Assembly: GCF_016909575.1 (NCBI RefSeq)
Contig: NZ_JAFBGA010000002.1
Coordinates: 186,001 to 250,000, forward strand
Direction: 5' to 3'
DNA from: Streptomyces sp. HB132
GTDB lineage: Bacteria; Actinomycetota; Actinomycetes; Streptomycetales; Streptomycetaceae
Length of the DNA: 64,000 nucleotides
Part shown: piece after piece, positions 26,028 to 33,956 of the stretch
Layout: each line of letters opens with the position of its first letter
Position numbering within the stretch: position 1 is the first letter of the stretch
Position numbers and translations under genes: made by a program
The notes under the pieces: generated by a model
Seen by the model: only the letters and a program-made list of their open reading frames with translations
Databases searched by the model: none
Told to the model about the DNA's origin: nothing

Positions 26028-26427
26028 TCACGCTCGCCCGGTGGAGCGGACGGCCGTCTCGGCCGGCTGCGGCTCCCCGGCCCCGATCGCTTCGATCACG
26101 GCCAGGTGTGCACTCAGGGACTGCGGGGAGCGCCCGGGCCTCAGGGCGAGTGGAAGCCTGTGACGCACCAGCCGGCCGCTCGGACGCTCCAGGAGCGATA
26201 CGGCCGTCTGCTGGCCGGTGGACTCCCCGACCCTGAATGCGGTTCATGGTTCAGGTCGGAGTGGAGGATGGAATCGCCACGGGTGATCGCCCTGGCCGAT
26301 GGCCTCGCCGATCCCTGTGGGCCGGTCCAGCCCCCTCGTCGCTCGACGCCACGGCAGCCCTGGCCGAGCGGAGGTCTTCCGGGGCCGTGCGGCACTCGGT
26401 GATGGCGGCCTCGTCGACGCTCACCAT
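26028..26427 (-). pseudogene. Decayed GntR-family (FCD) regulator
   Basis: No intact frame, but the translated pieces line up with the FCD effector domain of GntR regulators: VSVDEAAITECRTAPEDLRS in one frame, then in another GIGEAIGQGDHPWRFHPPLR, an in-frame stop, and TGQQTAVSLLERPSGRLV, LAVIEAIGAGEPQPAE up to the stop at 26028. The HTH part is missing. It lies just upstream of, and on the same strand as, the RraA/GalD pair, where an autogenous regulator of the pathway would be, and a well-kept operator-like palindrome lies just beyond at 26503-26532. Damage includes at least one frameshift and one stop. Confidence 0.55.
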
Positions 26428-26502
26428 GCGCCCCACCGGTCGGACCGGCTTGTTTCGGCATCGTCGCTCCCCTGAGTGAGTGCCTGTCGAACCTAAATCC
26501 AC

Positions 26503-26532
26503 GCCGACAGAATTGTCAACAATCCTGTCGGC
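26503..26532. promoter_or_regulatory. 30-bp operator-like palindrome
   Basis: Arms GCCGACAGnATTGT and ACAATnCTGTCGGC flank a 2-nt centre (CA); 13 of 14 positions pair. The centre ATTGT-CA-ACAAT resembles GntR/FCD operators. It overlaps the expected promoter of the decayed regulator and the RraA/GalD genes. Confidence 0.6.
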
Positions 26533-26575
26533 ATATTGCGGCGGCTGCGACGGGAGCCGAGCGCGACCCGCGACG

Positions 26576-26622
26576 CGCCGTGGGCCCGGTCCCTCTCCTG
26601 GAGAGGGACCGGGCCCACGGCG
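26576..26622. terminator. Long bidirectional terminator
   Basis: A perfect 22-bp stem (starts CGCCGTGGGCCCGG) with a 3-nt loop, in the gap after the FMN reductase stop (26672). It should end that transcript and insulate it from the region to the left. Confidence 0.85.
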
Positions 26623-26671
26623 TACCGGGCGGCACGAGGACGGTATTGCGGCATCCGCCGCCGGAGGTGGA

Positions 26672-27229
26672 TCAGACGGCAGCCGTGACGCCCTCGGCGA
26701 CCTGGCGGATCACCTCGGTCAGCGAGGTGACGACCTCGGCGTCGTCCGCCGGGTGGAGCTCGGCGAAGCGCGTCACTGAGCCGGGGATGGAGAGCTTGGC
26801 CTCGGCCAGGACGGCTCCACCCGCGACACCGGCCGCCTTACGGGCCTCGTCCTGCGCCCACACGCCACCGAACTGTCCGAAGGCGGTGCCGACCACGGCG
26901 ACGGGCTTGGCGGTCAGGGCGCCGGCGCCGTACGGGCGGGACAGCCAGTCGATCGCGTTCTTCAGCACAGCCGGCATGGTGCCGTTGTACTCGGGCGAGA
27001 ACAGCAGGAACGCGTCGGACCGGCCGGCCGCCGCGCGCAGCTGGGCGGCCGCGGCGGGAACGCCGCCCTCGACGTCGATGTCCTCGTTGTAGAAGGGAAC
27101 GTCGACGAGACCCTCGTACAGCTCGACCTCGACACCCTCGGGCGCGTGCTTGACGGCCGCCTCGGCGAGCTGACGGTTGTGGGAGCCGGCGCGGAGGCTG
27201 CCGACGAGGGCGAGGATGCGTACAGACAT
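26672..27229 (-). CDS. NADPH-dependent FMN reductase family flavoprotein
   Basis: A 185-residue flavodoxin-like enzyme. The phosphate-binding loop is GSLRAGSHNRQLAEAA, and the second family motif is SPEYNGTMPAVLKNAIDWLS. These proteins bind FMN and use NAD(P)H to reduce quinones, azo compounds or chromate. Divergent from the TetR gene at 27346, with twin operators between them, so it is very probably the regulator's target. Length and motifs are complete. Confidence 0.9.
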   Translation of the reverse strand: MSVRILALVGSLRAGSHNRQLAEAAVKHAPEGVEVELYEGLVDVPFYNEDIDVEGGVPAAAAQLRAAAGRSDAFLLFSPEYNGTMPAVLKNAIDWLSRPYGAGALTAKPVAVVGTAFGQFGGVWAQDEARKAAGVAGGAVLAEAKLSIPGSVTRFAELHPADDAEVVTSLTEVIRQVAEGVTAAV

Positions 27230-27263
27230 GGGGGAAGCTCCTGGGAGACGGAGACTGCAGAAG

Positions 27264-27320
27264 TAAGCGGACCATGGTCCGTTTAAAGTTGTACCACCTA
27301 AACGGACCGTGGTCCACTTA
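27264..27320. promoter_or_regulatory. Twin TetR-type operators in the divergent promoter
   Basis: Two palindromic boxes: TAAGCGGACCATGGTCCGTTTA at 27264-27285 in shortened form CGGACCATGGTCCG, and CGGACCGTGGTCCA within 27299-27320, each flanked by TAA/TTA-type ends. Spacing is 35 bp centre to centre. They lie between the FMN reductase and TetR genes and probably control both. Confidence 0.75.
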
Positions 27321-27345
27321 TCCTTCGCGGCGCTACCCTGGCGTC

Positions 27346-27999
27346 ATGACCGCTTCCCTTCCTCCGCCGCCCGGGCCGGCCGCCTTCGGTGAGGTGCGTG
27401 CGGATCTCACGCTCGCCGCCGTCGGCGAACCCGAGCAACTGCGGGCGGACGCGGCACGCAACCGGGCGCTCCTGCTGGACGCCGCATCCCGGCTCCTGGC
27501 TCACTGCGGGGCGGCGAATCTCACGATGGAGTCGGTGGCCGCCGCCGCCGGAGTCGGTAAGGGAACCGTCTTCCGGCGCTTCAAGGACCGCACGGGTCTG
27601 CTCATCGCGCTCCTCGACCACCGGGAGTCCCTGCTGCAGGCCGCCTTCCTCTCCGGGCCGCCCCCCATGGGTCCCGGCGCCCCGGCCGCGGAGCGGCTGC
27701 ACGCCTTCGGGCCCGCGGTGATGCGTCACGAACTGGACCACCACGAGCTGATCCTGGCGTCCCGCACCGACCCGCTGCGCGCCTACGCCGTGCCCGCGTA
27801 CCGGCTACGCCTCAGCCATGTGGCCATGCTGCTGCGCGAGGCGCGTGCGGAGGGCGATCGGGAGCTCGTCGCACATACCCTGCTGGGTTCGGTCGACGCC
27901 ACTCTCGTGCATCACCTGACGTGCGAGCGTGGCATGCGCGTCGAACGGCTGGAGCAGGGCTGGCACGATCTCGTCACCCGGCACGGGGTGGCACGCTGA
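27346..27999 (+). CDS. TetR/AcrR-family repressor
   Basis: A 217-residue protein; the ATG at 27346 is preferred over upstream starts because it places the promoter and operators outside the gene. The HTH is in residues 40-85: RALLLDAASRLLAHCGAANL, then VAAAAGVGKGTVFRRFKDR. The C-terminal ligand domain resembles the family with HAFGPAVMRHELDHHELI. It is divergent from the FMN reductase and overlaps the 3' end of the convergent DUF89 gene by 26 nt. Likely autoregulated and relieved by a quinone or electrophile-type ligand, by analogy with similar pairs. Confidence 0.9.
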   Translation: MTASLPPPPGPAAFGEVRADLTLAAVGEPEQLRADAARNRALLLDAASRLLAHCGAANLTMESVAAAAGVGKGTVFRRFKDRTGLLIALLDHRESLLQAAFLSGPPPMGPGAPAAERLHAFGPAVMRHELDHHELILASRTDPLRAYAVPAYRLRLSHVAMLLREARAEGDRELVAHTLLGSVDATLVHHLTCERGMRVERLEQGWHDLVTRHGVAR

Positions 28000-29218
28000 C
28001 GGCTGCCACGTCGTGCCCCGCACGCACCTGGATCAGGGCGTGCGTGCCGCTGGTGCGCCACGCGAGTCCGGACCGGTCCAGGGCGTCGACGGTCCCCGGG
28101 GCCAGGCCCACGACGACGTCGGACTTCAGCGTGCGCAGCGCGGCGACGGCCCCCGGGAAGTACGCCGTGAGGTCGGCGAACGACGTGGTCGCCGGCCACA
28201 GCCGGTCGCCGACCAGCCGCCGGTAGTTGAGGTCCCCCTTGAGGACGGTCAGCGCCACGGCGCTCAGCTCCGCCCGGAGATCCTCGGGCATCCGCTCGTA
28301 GGGGAACGGGGCGCAGAAGAACGCGTGCGTACGCACTTCGAGCCGACCGGACCGCATGGCCTCCTGGACGCGTCTGCCGATCGCGCCCGCCTCTCCGGGA
28401 GCGCCGCTCAGACGGCGCAGGCAGTCGACGACGTCGGCCGTCATCGCGTCGGAGACGTAGTACGGGCGGGGCTTCACATAGAGCAGCACCCGGCCTGCGC
28501 GGCCGTGGTCGAGCAGATGGTCGACGAGGACGAGGTCGGGGATCAGCTCGCGGCCCGTGTTGTCGGCGATGACGGCGACGGTGGTCCGGGACTCCGGCGG
28601 CAGGAGCGCCCAGAGCGCCGCGCTGTCGTCGGCGACCAGACCGGGGACGGCCTCGGCCGGGGCGGATTCGCCCGCCGGGCCGCGGAAGCCGAGATCGGCA
28701 CGGTTGCCCCAGAGTGACCCCTGGAGGAGAGCTGTCGCCCGCTCCGCTGCGGGGACGCCCGCGAGGTCGTCCAGGGAGCGGAGTTCCTGCTCGACCAGCT
28801 CGCCGCTCAGCTCGGCGCGCTTGAAGGGGGCGAAGGGGTCGACGCCCTGCCAGGGGCCTTCGTCCAGATAGCCGACGGCCCCCAGGAGCCTGCGGTAGAA
28901 GTAGCTCTCGGCCCAGAGGAACGGGGCGTCGAACCAAGGCTGCCCGAAGTACTCCGGCCCCCGTGCCAGCCAGAGCTCACGGTCGGGGCTGCCCGGGCCG
29001 AGCGGTTCGACGACCCCGTGGGCGATCTCGTGCAGCAGGTCGTCCAGGGCGCGGTGCTGCCGAGGACCGTACGGGAAGGCCTCCCGCACCTGCTCGATCA
29101 GCGCCGGATGACGCTCGGCCATGACGCCCCGGGCGAAGCTGCCCGGCTCCCGGCACGTGATCACAGGAGGGAGGCCAAGGCCCCCCGCGGTCCCGGAAGT
29201 CGCTCGCGTATCGCCCAT
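27974..29218 (-). CDS. DUF89/ARMT1-like damage-control phosphatase
   Basis: A 414-residue protein; ATG 29218 was chosen because residues upstream of it are low-complexity and not family-like. Marks of DUF89: the N-terminal helical cap (YGPRQHRALDDLLHEIAHGV), LWGNRADLGF, the metal site ADNTGRELIPDLVLVDHLL near residue 215-235, and KGDLNYRRLVGDRLW near 345. DUF89 enzymes are metal-dependent phosphatases that remove damaged sugar phosphates; the human member ARMT1 was also reported as a carboxyl methyltransferase. Aspartate and asparagine residues of the metal site are present. Substrate here is unknown. Confidence 0.85.
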   Translation of the reverse strand: MGDTRATSGTAGGLGLPPVITCREPGSFARGVMAERHPALIEQVREAFPYGPRQHRALDDLLHEIAHGVVEPLGPGSPDRELWLARGPEYFGQPWFDAPFLWAESYFYRRLLGAVGYLDEGPWQGVDPFAPFKRAELSGELVEQELRSLDDLAGVPAAERATALLQGSLWGNRADLGFRGPAGESAPAEAVPGLVADDSAALWALLPPESRTTVAVIADNTGRELIPDLVLVDHLLDHGRAGRVLLYVKPRPYYVSDAMTADVVDCLRRLSGAPGEAGAIGRRVQEAMRSGRLEVRTHAFFCAPFPYERMPEDLRAELSAVALTVLKGDLNYRRLVGDRLWPATTSFADLTAYFPGAVAALRTLKSDVVVGLAPGTVDALDRSGLAWRTSGTHALIQVRAGHDVAAVSVPPRAG

Positions 29219-29393
29219 GCGCCCCAGTCTGCCCGGTGGGGCGGATCCGCATCCCGCAGCGGGTGCGCGTGTCCACCGCCCGTGCGCTGGGGCGGTCAAC
29301 GACCGTGACCGAACCGGCACATGGGCGGCCCGGCGCCTGGTTACGATGTACAGCGGCTCAGATCACTTACCCCAGGAAAGGGAACCCGCACCC

Positions 29394-31304
29394 ATGCCGG
29401 CCGAGACGTTCGAGTTCCAGGTAGAAGCGCGCCAGCTCCTGCAGATGATGATCCATTCGATTTACTCGAACAAGGATGTCTTCCTGCGTGAGCTCATTTC
29501 CAATTCTTCGGACGCGCTGGACAAGCTGCGACTGGAAACGCTCCGCGACGACACACTCCAGGCAGACTCGTCCGACCTCCATATCGCCATCGAAGCCGAC
29601 CAGGAGAAGCGCACACTGACCGTGCGCGACAACGGCATCGGAATGTCGCACGACGAGGTCGTGCAACTGATCGGGACGATCGCCAATTCCGGTACGGCGA
29701 AGTTCCTCCAGGAACTCAAGGAAGCCAAGGACGCCACCGCATCCGAGGAACTCATCGGGCAGTTCGGTGTCGGGTTCTATTCGAGTTTCATGGTCGCCGA
29801 CGAGGTCACCCTGCTGACCCGGCGCGCGGGCGAGGACACGGGCACGCGCTGGCAGTCCAGCGGTGAGGGCACCTACACAGTCGAGTCCGTCGACGACGCG
29901 CCGCAGGGCACGTCGGTCACGCTGCGGCTCAAGCCCGAGGACACCGAGGACAAGCTCTTCGACTACACGTCGCCCTGGAAGATCAGGGAAATCGTCAAGC
30001 GCTACTCGGACTTCATCACCTGGCCGATCCGCATGGCCGCGGAGGGCGAGGAGGGCGCCGAACCCGGGACCGAGACGGTCAACTCGATGAAGGCGCTGTG
30101 GGCCAGGTCGAAGGACTCCGTGACCGATGAGGAGTACAGCGAGCTGTACAAGCACATCAGCCACGACTGGACCGAACCCCTCGAAACCATTCGCATGCAG
30201 GCGGAGGGCACCTTCGAATACCAGGCGCTGCTCTTCCTGCCGTCCCACGCACCGCAGGACCTGTTCATGCAGGACCACAAGCGCGGCGTTCAGCTCTATG
30301 TGAAGCGCGTATTCATCATGGATGACTGCGAAGCGCTCATGCCGACGTATCTCCGCTTCGTGAAGGGTGTCGTCGACGCACAGGACCTTTCGCTCAATGT
30401 GTCGCGTGAGATCCTCCAGCAGGACCGCCAGATCGAAATGATGCGGCGTCGTCTTGTCAAGAAGGTGCTGTCGACGGTGAAGGATCTGAGGTCCGGCGCC
30501 CCCGAGAAGTACGCGACGTTCTGGAAGGAATTCGGCCGGGTCCTGAAGGAAGGGCTGTTCCAGGACTTCGAGAACCGCGACGCGATCCTCGAGATCTCCT
30601 CCTTCGCCTCGACCCAGGACGAGGAGGGGCTCACCACTCTGCGCTCGTACGTGGAGCGGATGAAGGAGGGCCAGGAGCAGATCTACTACATGACCGGCGA
30701 GTCGCGTGCGGCCATGGAGAGTTCGCCCCACATGGAGGCCTTCCGCGCGAAGGGCTTCGAGGTCCTCCTGCTCACCGACCCCGTCGACGAGGTGTGGGTC
30801 CAGTCCGTTCCCGAGTTCGACGGCAAGCCTCTCCAGTCGATCGCCAAGGGCGAGGTCGACCTCGACACCGACGAGGAGAAGAAGGAGGTCGAGGCCGAGC
30901 GTGAGAAGCAGCAGGAGGAGTACGCCGGTCTGCTGACCTGGATGACGGAGCAGCTCGGTGACACCGTGAAGGAGGTGCGCCTCTCTTCACGGCTGACCGT
31001 CTCGCCGGCGTGCATCGTCTCGGACACGCACGATGTCACCCCGGCGCTGGAGAACATGTACCGCGCGATGGGCCAGGAGGTGCCGCAGATCAAGCGCATC
31101 CTCGAACTCAACCCGTCGCACGGACTGATCAGCGGGCTGAACAAGGCGTACGCCCAGCAGAGCGCCGAAGCGAGTGGCGGTACCGAACTGGCCGAGACGG
31201 CCGAGCTCGTCCACGGACTGGCGCTTCTCTCGGACGGTGGCGAGCTGAGCGATCCTTCGCGCTTCAGCAAGCTGATGGCGGACCGTCTGGAGCGCACGCT
31301 CTAG
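29394..31304 (+). CDS. htpG: Molecular chaperone HtpG (Hsp90)
   Basis: A 636-residue Hsp90; the ATG at 29394 gives MPAETFEFQVEARQLLQMM, the normal bacterial start, with AGGAAAGGGAA upstream. GHKL ATPase motifs are intact: ELISNSSDALDKLR near residue 34, DNGIGMS near 79, and LIGQFGVGFYSSFMVAD near 120. Middle-domain catalytic segment LSLNVSREILQQD is near 335, and a C-terminal dimerisation domain follows. There is no C-terminal MEEVD, as expected for bacteria. It assists folding of client proteins in the cytoplasm. No HspR or CIRCE-like site is obvious upstream. Followed by a strong terminator. Confidence 0.97.
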   Translation: MPAETFEFQVEARQLLQMMIHSIYSNKDVFLRELISNSSDALDKLRLETLRDDTLQADSSDLHIAIEADQEKRTLTVRDNGIGMSHDEVVQLIGTIANSGTAKFLQELKEAKDATASEELIGQFGVGFYSSFMVADEVTLLTRRAGEDTGTRWQSSGEGTYTVESVDDAPQGTSVTLRLKPEDTEDKLFDYTSPWKIREIVKRYSDFITWPIRMAAEGEEGAEPGTETVNSMKALWARSKDSVTDEEYSELYKHISHDWTEPLETIRMQAEGTFEYQALLFLPSHAPQDLFMQDHKRGVQLYVKRVFIMDDCEALMPTYLRFVKGVVDAQDLSLNVSREILQQDRQIEMMRRRLVKKVLSTVKDLRSGAPEKYATFWKEFGRVLKEGLFQDFENRDAILEISSFASTQDEEGLTTLRSYVERMKEGQEQIYYMTGESRAAMESSPHMEAFRAKGFEVLLLTDPVDEVWVQSVPEFDGKPLQSIAKGEVDLDTDEEKKEVEAEREKQQEEYAGLLTWMTEQLGDTVKEVRLSSRLTVSPACIVSDTHDVTPALENMYRAMGQEVPQIKRILELNPSHGLISGLNKAYAQQSAEASGGTELAETAELVHGLALLSDGGELSDPSRFSKLMADRLERTL

Positions 31305-31316
31305 CCCCGACCGTCC

Positions 31317-31357
31317 CATGACTGCGGCCGCCAGGTTTCCTGGCGGCCGCAGTCATG
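31317..31357. terminator. Terminator after htpG
   Basis: Perfect 19-bp stem (CATGACTGCGGCCGCCAGG and its complement) with a ttt loop, 13 nt after the htpG stop. Confidence 0.9.
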
Positions 31358-31661
31358 TGCGGTGCGAGGGGAGTCGTGAAGGCGGCGCGGCGACGGCAGT
31401 GTTCACACACCCGAACCGACGGACGCCCCGGCGAGGTGACTGAGCGGAGCCACCAAGAGTGTCGAGGAGTCCTGCAACTTCACCATTTCGGGGTCCCGTT
31501 GAAGGTTTATCTACGCGCGGAGCATCGTCTGCCGAACGATCCTTCGGGCATATCAGACGACTTTCCCCGCGGCCATTACCGCCGAGTACCGGAAGCTGCT
31601 ACAAACGTGCTCGCCCCACGAACTCCCCACTCATCCCCCACGTTTCGAAGGGCTGGCAGCC
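31358..31661. other. Gap between htpG terminator and esterase
   Basis: No gene is supported here; frames crossing it are not protein-like. It should contain the esterase promoter. A GAAGGG ribosome site lies about 9 nt before the esterase ATG. No clear operator was seen. Confidence 0.4.
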
Positions 31662-32456
31662 ATGTCAGTACGTACCTTCCGGGCATCTCTCTCCAGCCTC
31701 GCGATCGCCGCCGTGGCCATACTCGGCTTCGCCCAACCAGCATCTGCGGCCGGCGGGAACTACGTCGCTCTCGGTGACTCCTACTCCTCCGGAGTGGGCG
31801 CAGGGAGCTACACCTCGGAGAGCGGCGACTGCAAGCGCAGCACCAACGCGTACCCCTATCTCTGGAAGAACGCGAACGCTCCGTCGTCGTTCGCGTTCGT
31901 CGCCTGCTCGGGTGCGACCACGTCCTCCGTGTCCAGCGGCCAGCTGGGCGCGCTGAGCTCGTCGACCACGCTCGTCAGCCTCACGGCCGGCGGCAACGAC
32001 GTCGGGTTCGCGGACGTCATGCAGACGTGTGTCCTGCAGAGCGAGGCCACCTGCGTGAACCGGGTGAACACAGCGGTCTCCCAGATGCAGAGCTCGCTGC
32101 CCGGAAGTCTCGACTCCCTGTACGCGGGAATCCGCTCGCGCGCTCCGCAGGCCCATGTGGTGGTCCTGGGATACCCGCGCTTCTACAAGCTGTCGGGCAG
32201 CTGCATCGCCGGGCTCACGGAGACCGAGCGCGGAGCCATCAACAACGCCTCGGACGTGCTGAACGGGGTGCTCGCCAAGCGGGCGGCCGATGCGGGGTTC
32301 ACCTTCTCCAGCGTGGTCGACGAGTTCACCGGGCACGAGCTCTGCTCCGGTGACGCGTGGATCCACAGCGTGTCCATCCCGGTCACCAACTCCTACCACC
32401 CGAAGGCCGTCGGGCAGTCCAACGGCTATCTGCCGGCCTTCCGCTCCGCGGCGTAA
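31662..32456 (+). CDS. Secreted SGNH/GDS(L) esterase-lipase
   Basis: A 264-residue exported hydrolase. A Sec signal peptide occupies residues 1-29 (SLAIAAVAILGFAQPASA then AG). Block I is VALGDSYSSGVGAG with the nucleophilic serine, block III is LTAGGNDVGF (oxyanion Gly and Asn), and block V is TNSYHPKAVGQ with the catalytic histidine. Six cysteines in three expected pairs match the Streptomyces GDS(L) lipase group, which are disulphide-stabilised. It hydrolyses fatty acyl esters outside the cell. Single gene with its own terminator. Confidence 0.93.
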   Translation: MSVRTFRASLSSLAIAAVAILGFAQPASAAGGNYVALGDSYSSGVGAGSYTSESGDCKRSTNAYPYLWKNANAPSSFAFVACSGATTSSVSSGQLGALSSSTTLVSLTAGGNDVGFADVMQTCVLQSEATCVNRVNTAVSQMQSSLPGSLDSLYAGIRSRAPQAHVVVLGYPRFYKLSGSCIAGLTETERGAINNASDVLNGVLAKRAADAGFTFSSVVDEFTGHELCSGDAWIHSVSIPVTNSYHPKAVGQSNGYLPAFRSAA

Positions 32457-32490
32457 CGCGCGTAGAGCGGCCCGTCCGCCGCTCGCGGTG

Positions 32491-32522
32491 CCACCGCCCT
32501 CCGGCCTGTCGGAGGGCGGTGG
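32491..32522. terminator. Terminator between convergent genes
   Basis: 13-bp stem CCACCGCCCTCCG with its complement and a 6-nt loop, between the esterase and the NTF2-like gene, which are convergent. It can serve both. Confidence 0.8.
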
Positions 32523-32560
32523 CGCCAAGCGTGGAGGGGTCTTTCCGGGGAGCTGCGGAC

Positions 32561-32980
32561 TCAGTACCGCTCGACCAGGTGATCCCGGCCTGCAGGGGGC
32601 TCGTAGGGCTCCGGCCAAAAGTCCGTCACTCCGGCGATCCTGCCGTCCGCGTCGAACGTGAAGAAGTGGACGGCGTGCATCTCCTCGCGCCCGACCGTCA
32701 CCAGTGTCCGGACGGCGGCCTGCCGGGCCTCCCCGTCGGCCACGATCCGCTCAGTCCGGACATGCCAGTCGCCCGGATACTCGCGGTTGAACCTGACGTA
32801 GCGCTCCTTGCCGATGACGCGCTCACGGGTCTGCGGCAGGTCGTACACCACGTCGTCGGCGAGGGTGGCCGAGAAGGCTTCCCAGTCGCGGGCGTCGGCC
32901 GCGGCCCAGTAGGCCTCCACCGCTGCCCTTACCTCTGCCGCCCCCCACACCCCGCCCGCACCGCCGGCCGTTTCAGTCAT
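32561..32980 (-). CDS. NTF2-like/SnoaL-fold protein
   Basis: A 139-residue protein; ATG 32980 gives MTETAGGAGGVWGAAEVRAA. The pattern AAVEAYWAAADARDWEAF, LADDVVYDLP, ERYVRFNREYPGDW, and VHFFTFDADGRIAGVTDFW is the classic NTF2-like cone fold that carries small ligands or acts as isomerase or hydrolase. A conserved Asp/His pocket is likely but the substrate is unknown. Alone between terminators and 50 nt after the methyltransferase gene on the same strand, so possibly cotranscribed with it. Confidence 0.85.
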   Translation of the reverse strand: MTETAGGAGGVWGAAEVRAAVEAYWAAADARDWEAFSATLADDVVYDLPQTRERVIGKERYVRFNREYPGDWHVRTERIVADGEARQAAVRTLVTVGREEMHAVHFFTFDADGRIAGVTDFWPEPYEPPAGRDHLVERY

Positions 32981-33030
32981 GGCCCCGAGTGTGGCCCCTG
33001 CCACTGACAATCGGCCGTCCGCCGTCCCGT

Positions 33031-33867
33031 TCAGCCGCTGACGGGCCGTGACGCCTTGACCGAATACATCATCGGGATGCGCGGGCGGTCGACCGGGAAA
33101 CGGTAGTAGCCGTCCGCATGCCGCACCAGCGCCGGGTAGCGGGCGAAGAGCGTCGCGTCGTGCTCGTGCAGGAAGTCGATCCGCAGCCCGGCCGCCGCCA
33201 ACGCCGAGACGACCTCGCCCACGGGATGCTGCCATTCGACGCTGCGGTTGTGGACGGTCGTGGCACCGAAGTCGGCGTAGGTGCCCGGCGAGTCGTCCAC
33301 CCAGGGGTCGCTGCTGAAGTAGTCGTAGGCGATCCTCGAGCCGGTCTCGTCGTCCAGGCAGTCGGTCACGGGATGGAACTCCGCCAGGTACAGGAACCCG
33401 CCCGGTGCGACCAGCGACGCCACGACCTCCGCCCAACGGCGCACGTCCGGGAGCCAGTTCAAGGCACCGAGGCCCGTGTAGACGATGTCGTACGCGGAGT
33501 CCGGCACCGCCTGGGCCGCGTCGTACACATCGGATGCGACGAACATGGCCCGCTCGGGCGACAGTTCCAGCGAACGGGCCAGGCCGCGCGCGGCCTCGAC
33601 GGCGGGCTCGGAGAAGTCGAGGCCCACGACCTGGGCAGCACCGTGGCGCGCCCACGAAAGGGTGTCGAGGCCGATGTGACACTGCAGGTGCAGCAGTGTC
33701 CGGCCCGTCACGTCACCGACCTCCGCGAGCTCGAAGCCGCGCAAGGCGTCCTTGCCCGCCAGGAAGGCGTCCAGATCGTAGTAGTCACTGGCCGCGTGGA
33801 TCGCCACGCGCTCGTCCCAGCGGGCGCGATTGGCCTCCTGCCAGTCGTCGGGGGTCGGTGAGTGCAT
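33031..33867 (-). CDS. Class I SAM-dependent methyltransferase
   Basis: A 278-residue protein. Motif I is LLHLQCHIGLDTLSWARHG near residues 58-76; this carries the less usual QCHIG version of the SAM loop seen in a specific actinobacterial group. Motif II contains VVGLDFSEPAVEAAR, motif IV contains AYDIVYTGLGALNWLPD, and the C-terminal part ends PRIPMMYSVKASRP. The acceptor substrate cannot be told. Divergent from the S9 peptidase gene. Confidence 0.88.
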   Translation of the reverse strand: MHSPTPDDWQEANRARWDERVAIHAASDYYDLDAFLAGKDALRGFELAEVGDVTGRTLLHLQCHIGLDTLSWARHGAAQVVGLDFSEPAVEAARGLARSLELSPERAMFVASDVYDAAQAVPDSAYDIVYTGLGALNWLPDVRRWAEVVASLVAPGGFLYLAEFHPVTDCLDDETGSRIAYDYFSSDPWVDDSPGTYADFGATTVHNRSVEWQHPVGEVVSALAAAGLRIDFLHEHDATLFARYPALVRHADGYYRFPVDRPRIPMMYSVKASRPVSG

Positions 33868-33956
33868 GCCGAGAAGTTACCCACAGGCTGGGGGTGCGTG
33901 CGAACAGTTATCCACAGGCTGCCCGGCACAGTGGCCACATCGGGTTGGATGGGGTC
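33868..33956. promoter_or_regulatory. Short divergent region with TTA(T/C)CCACA repeats
   Basis: TTACCCACAGG at 33877-33887 and TTATCCACAGG at 33908-33918 lie 31 bp apart in the gap between the methyltransferase and the S9 peptidase gene. TTATCCACA is the classical DnaA-box sequence. The same AAGTTACCCACAGG occurs again at 39405-39418. May be DnaA sites or promoter parts; unresolved. Confidence 0.35.

Noticed and set aside
33405..33956. Upstream extension of the S9 peptidase
   Set aside because: Residues are low-complexity, antisense to the methyltransferase gene; start at 33957 fits the family.
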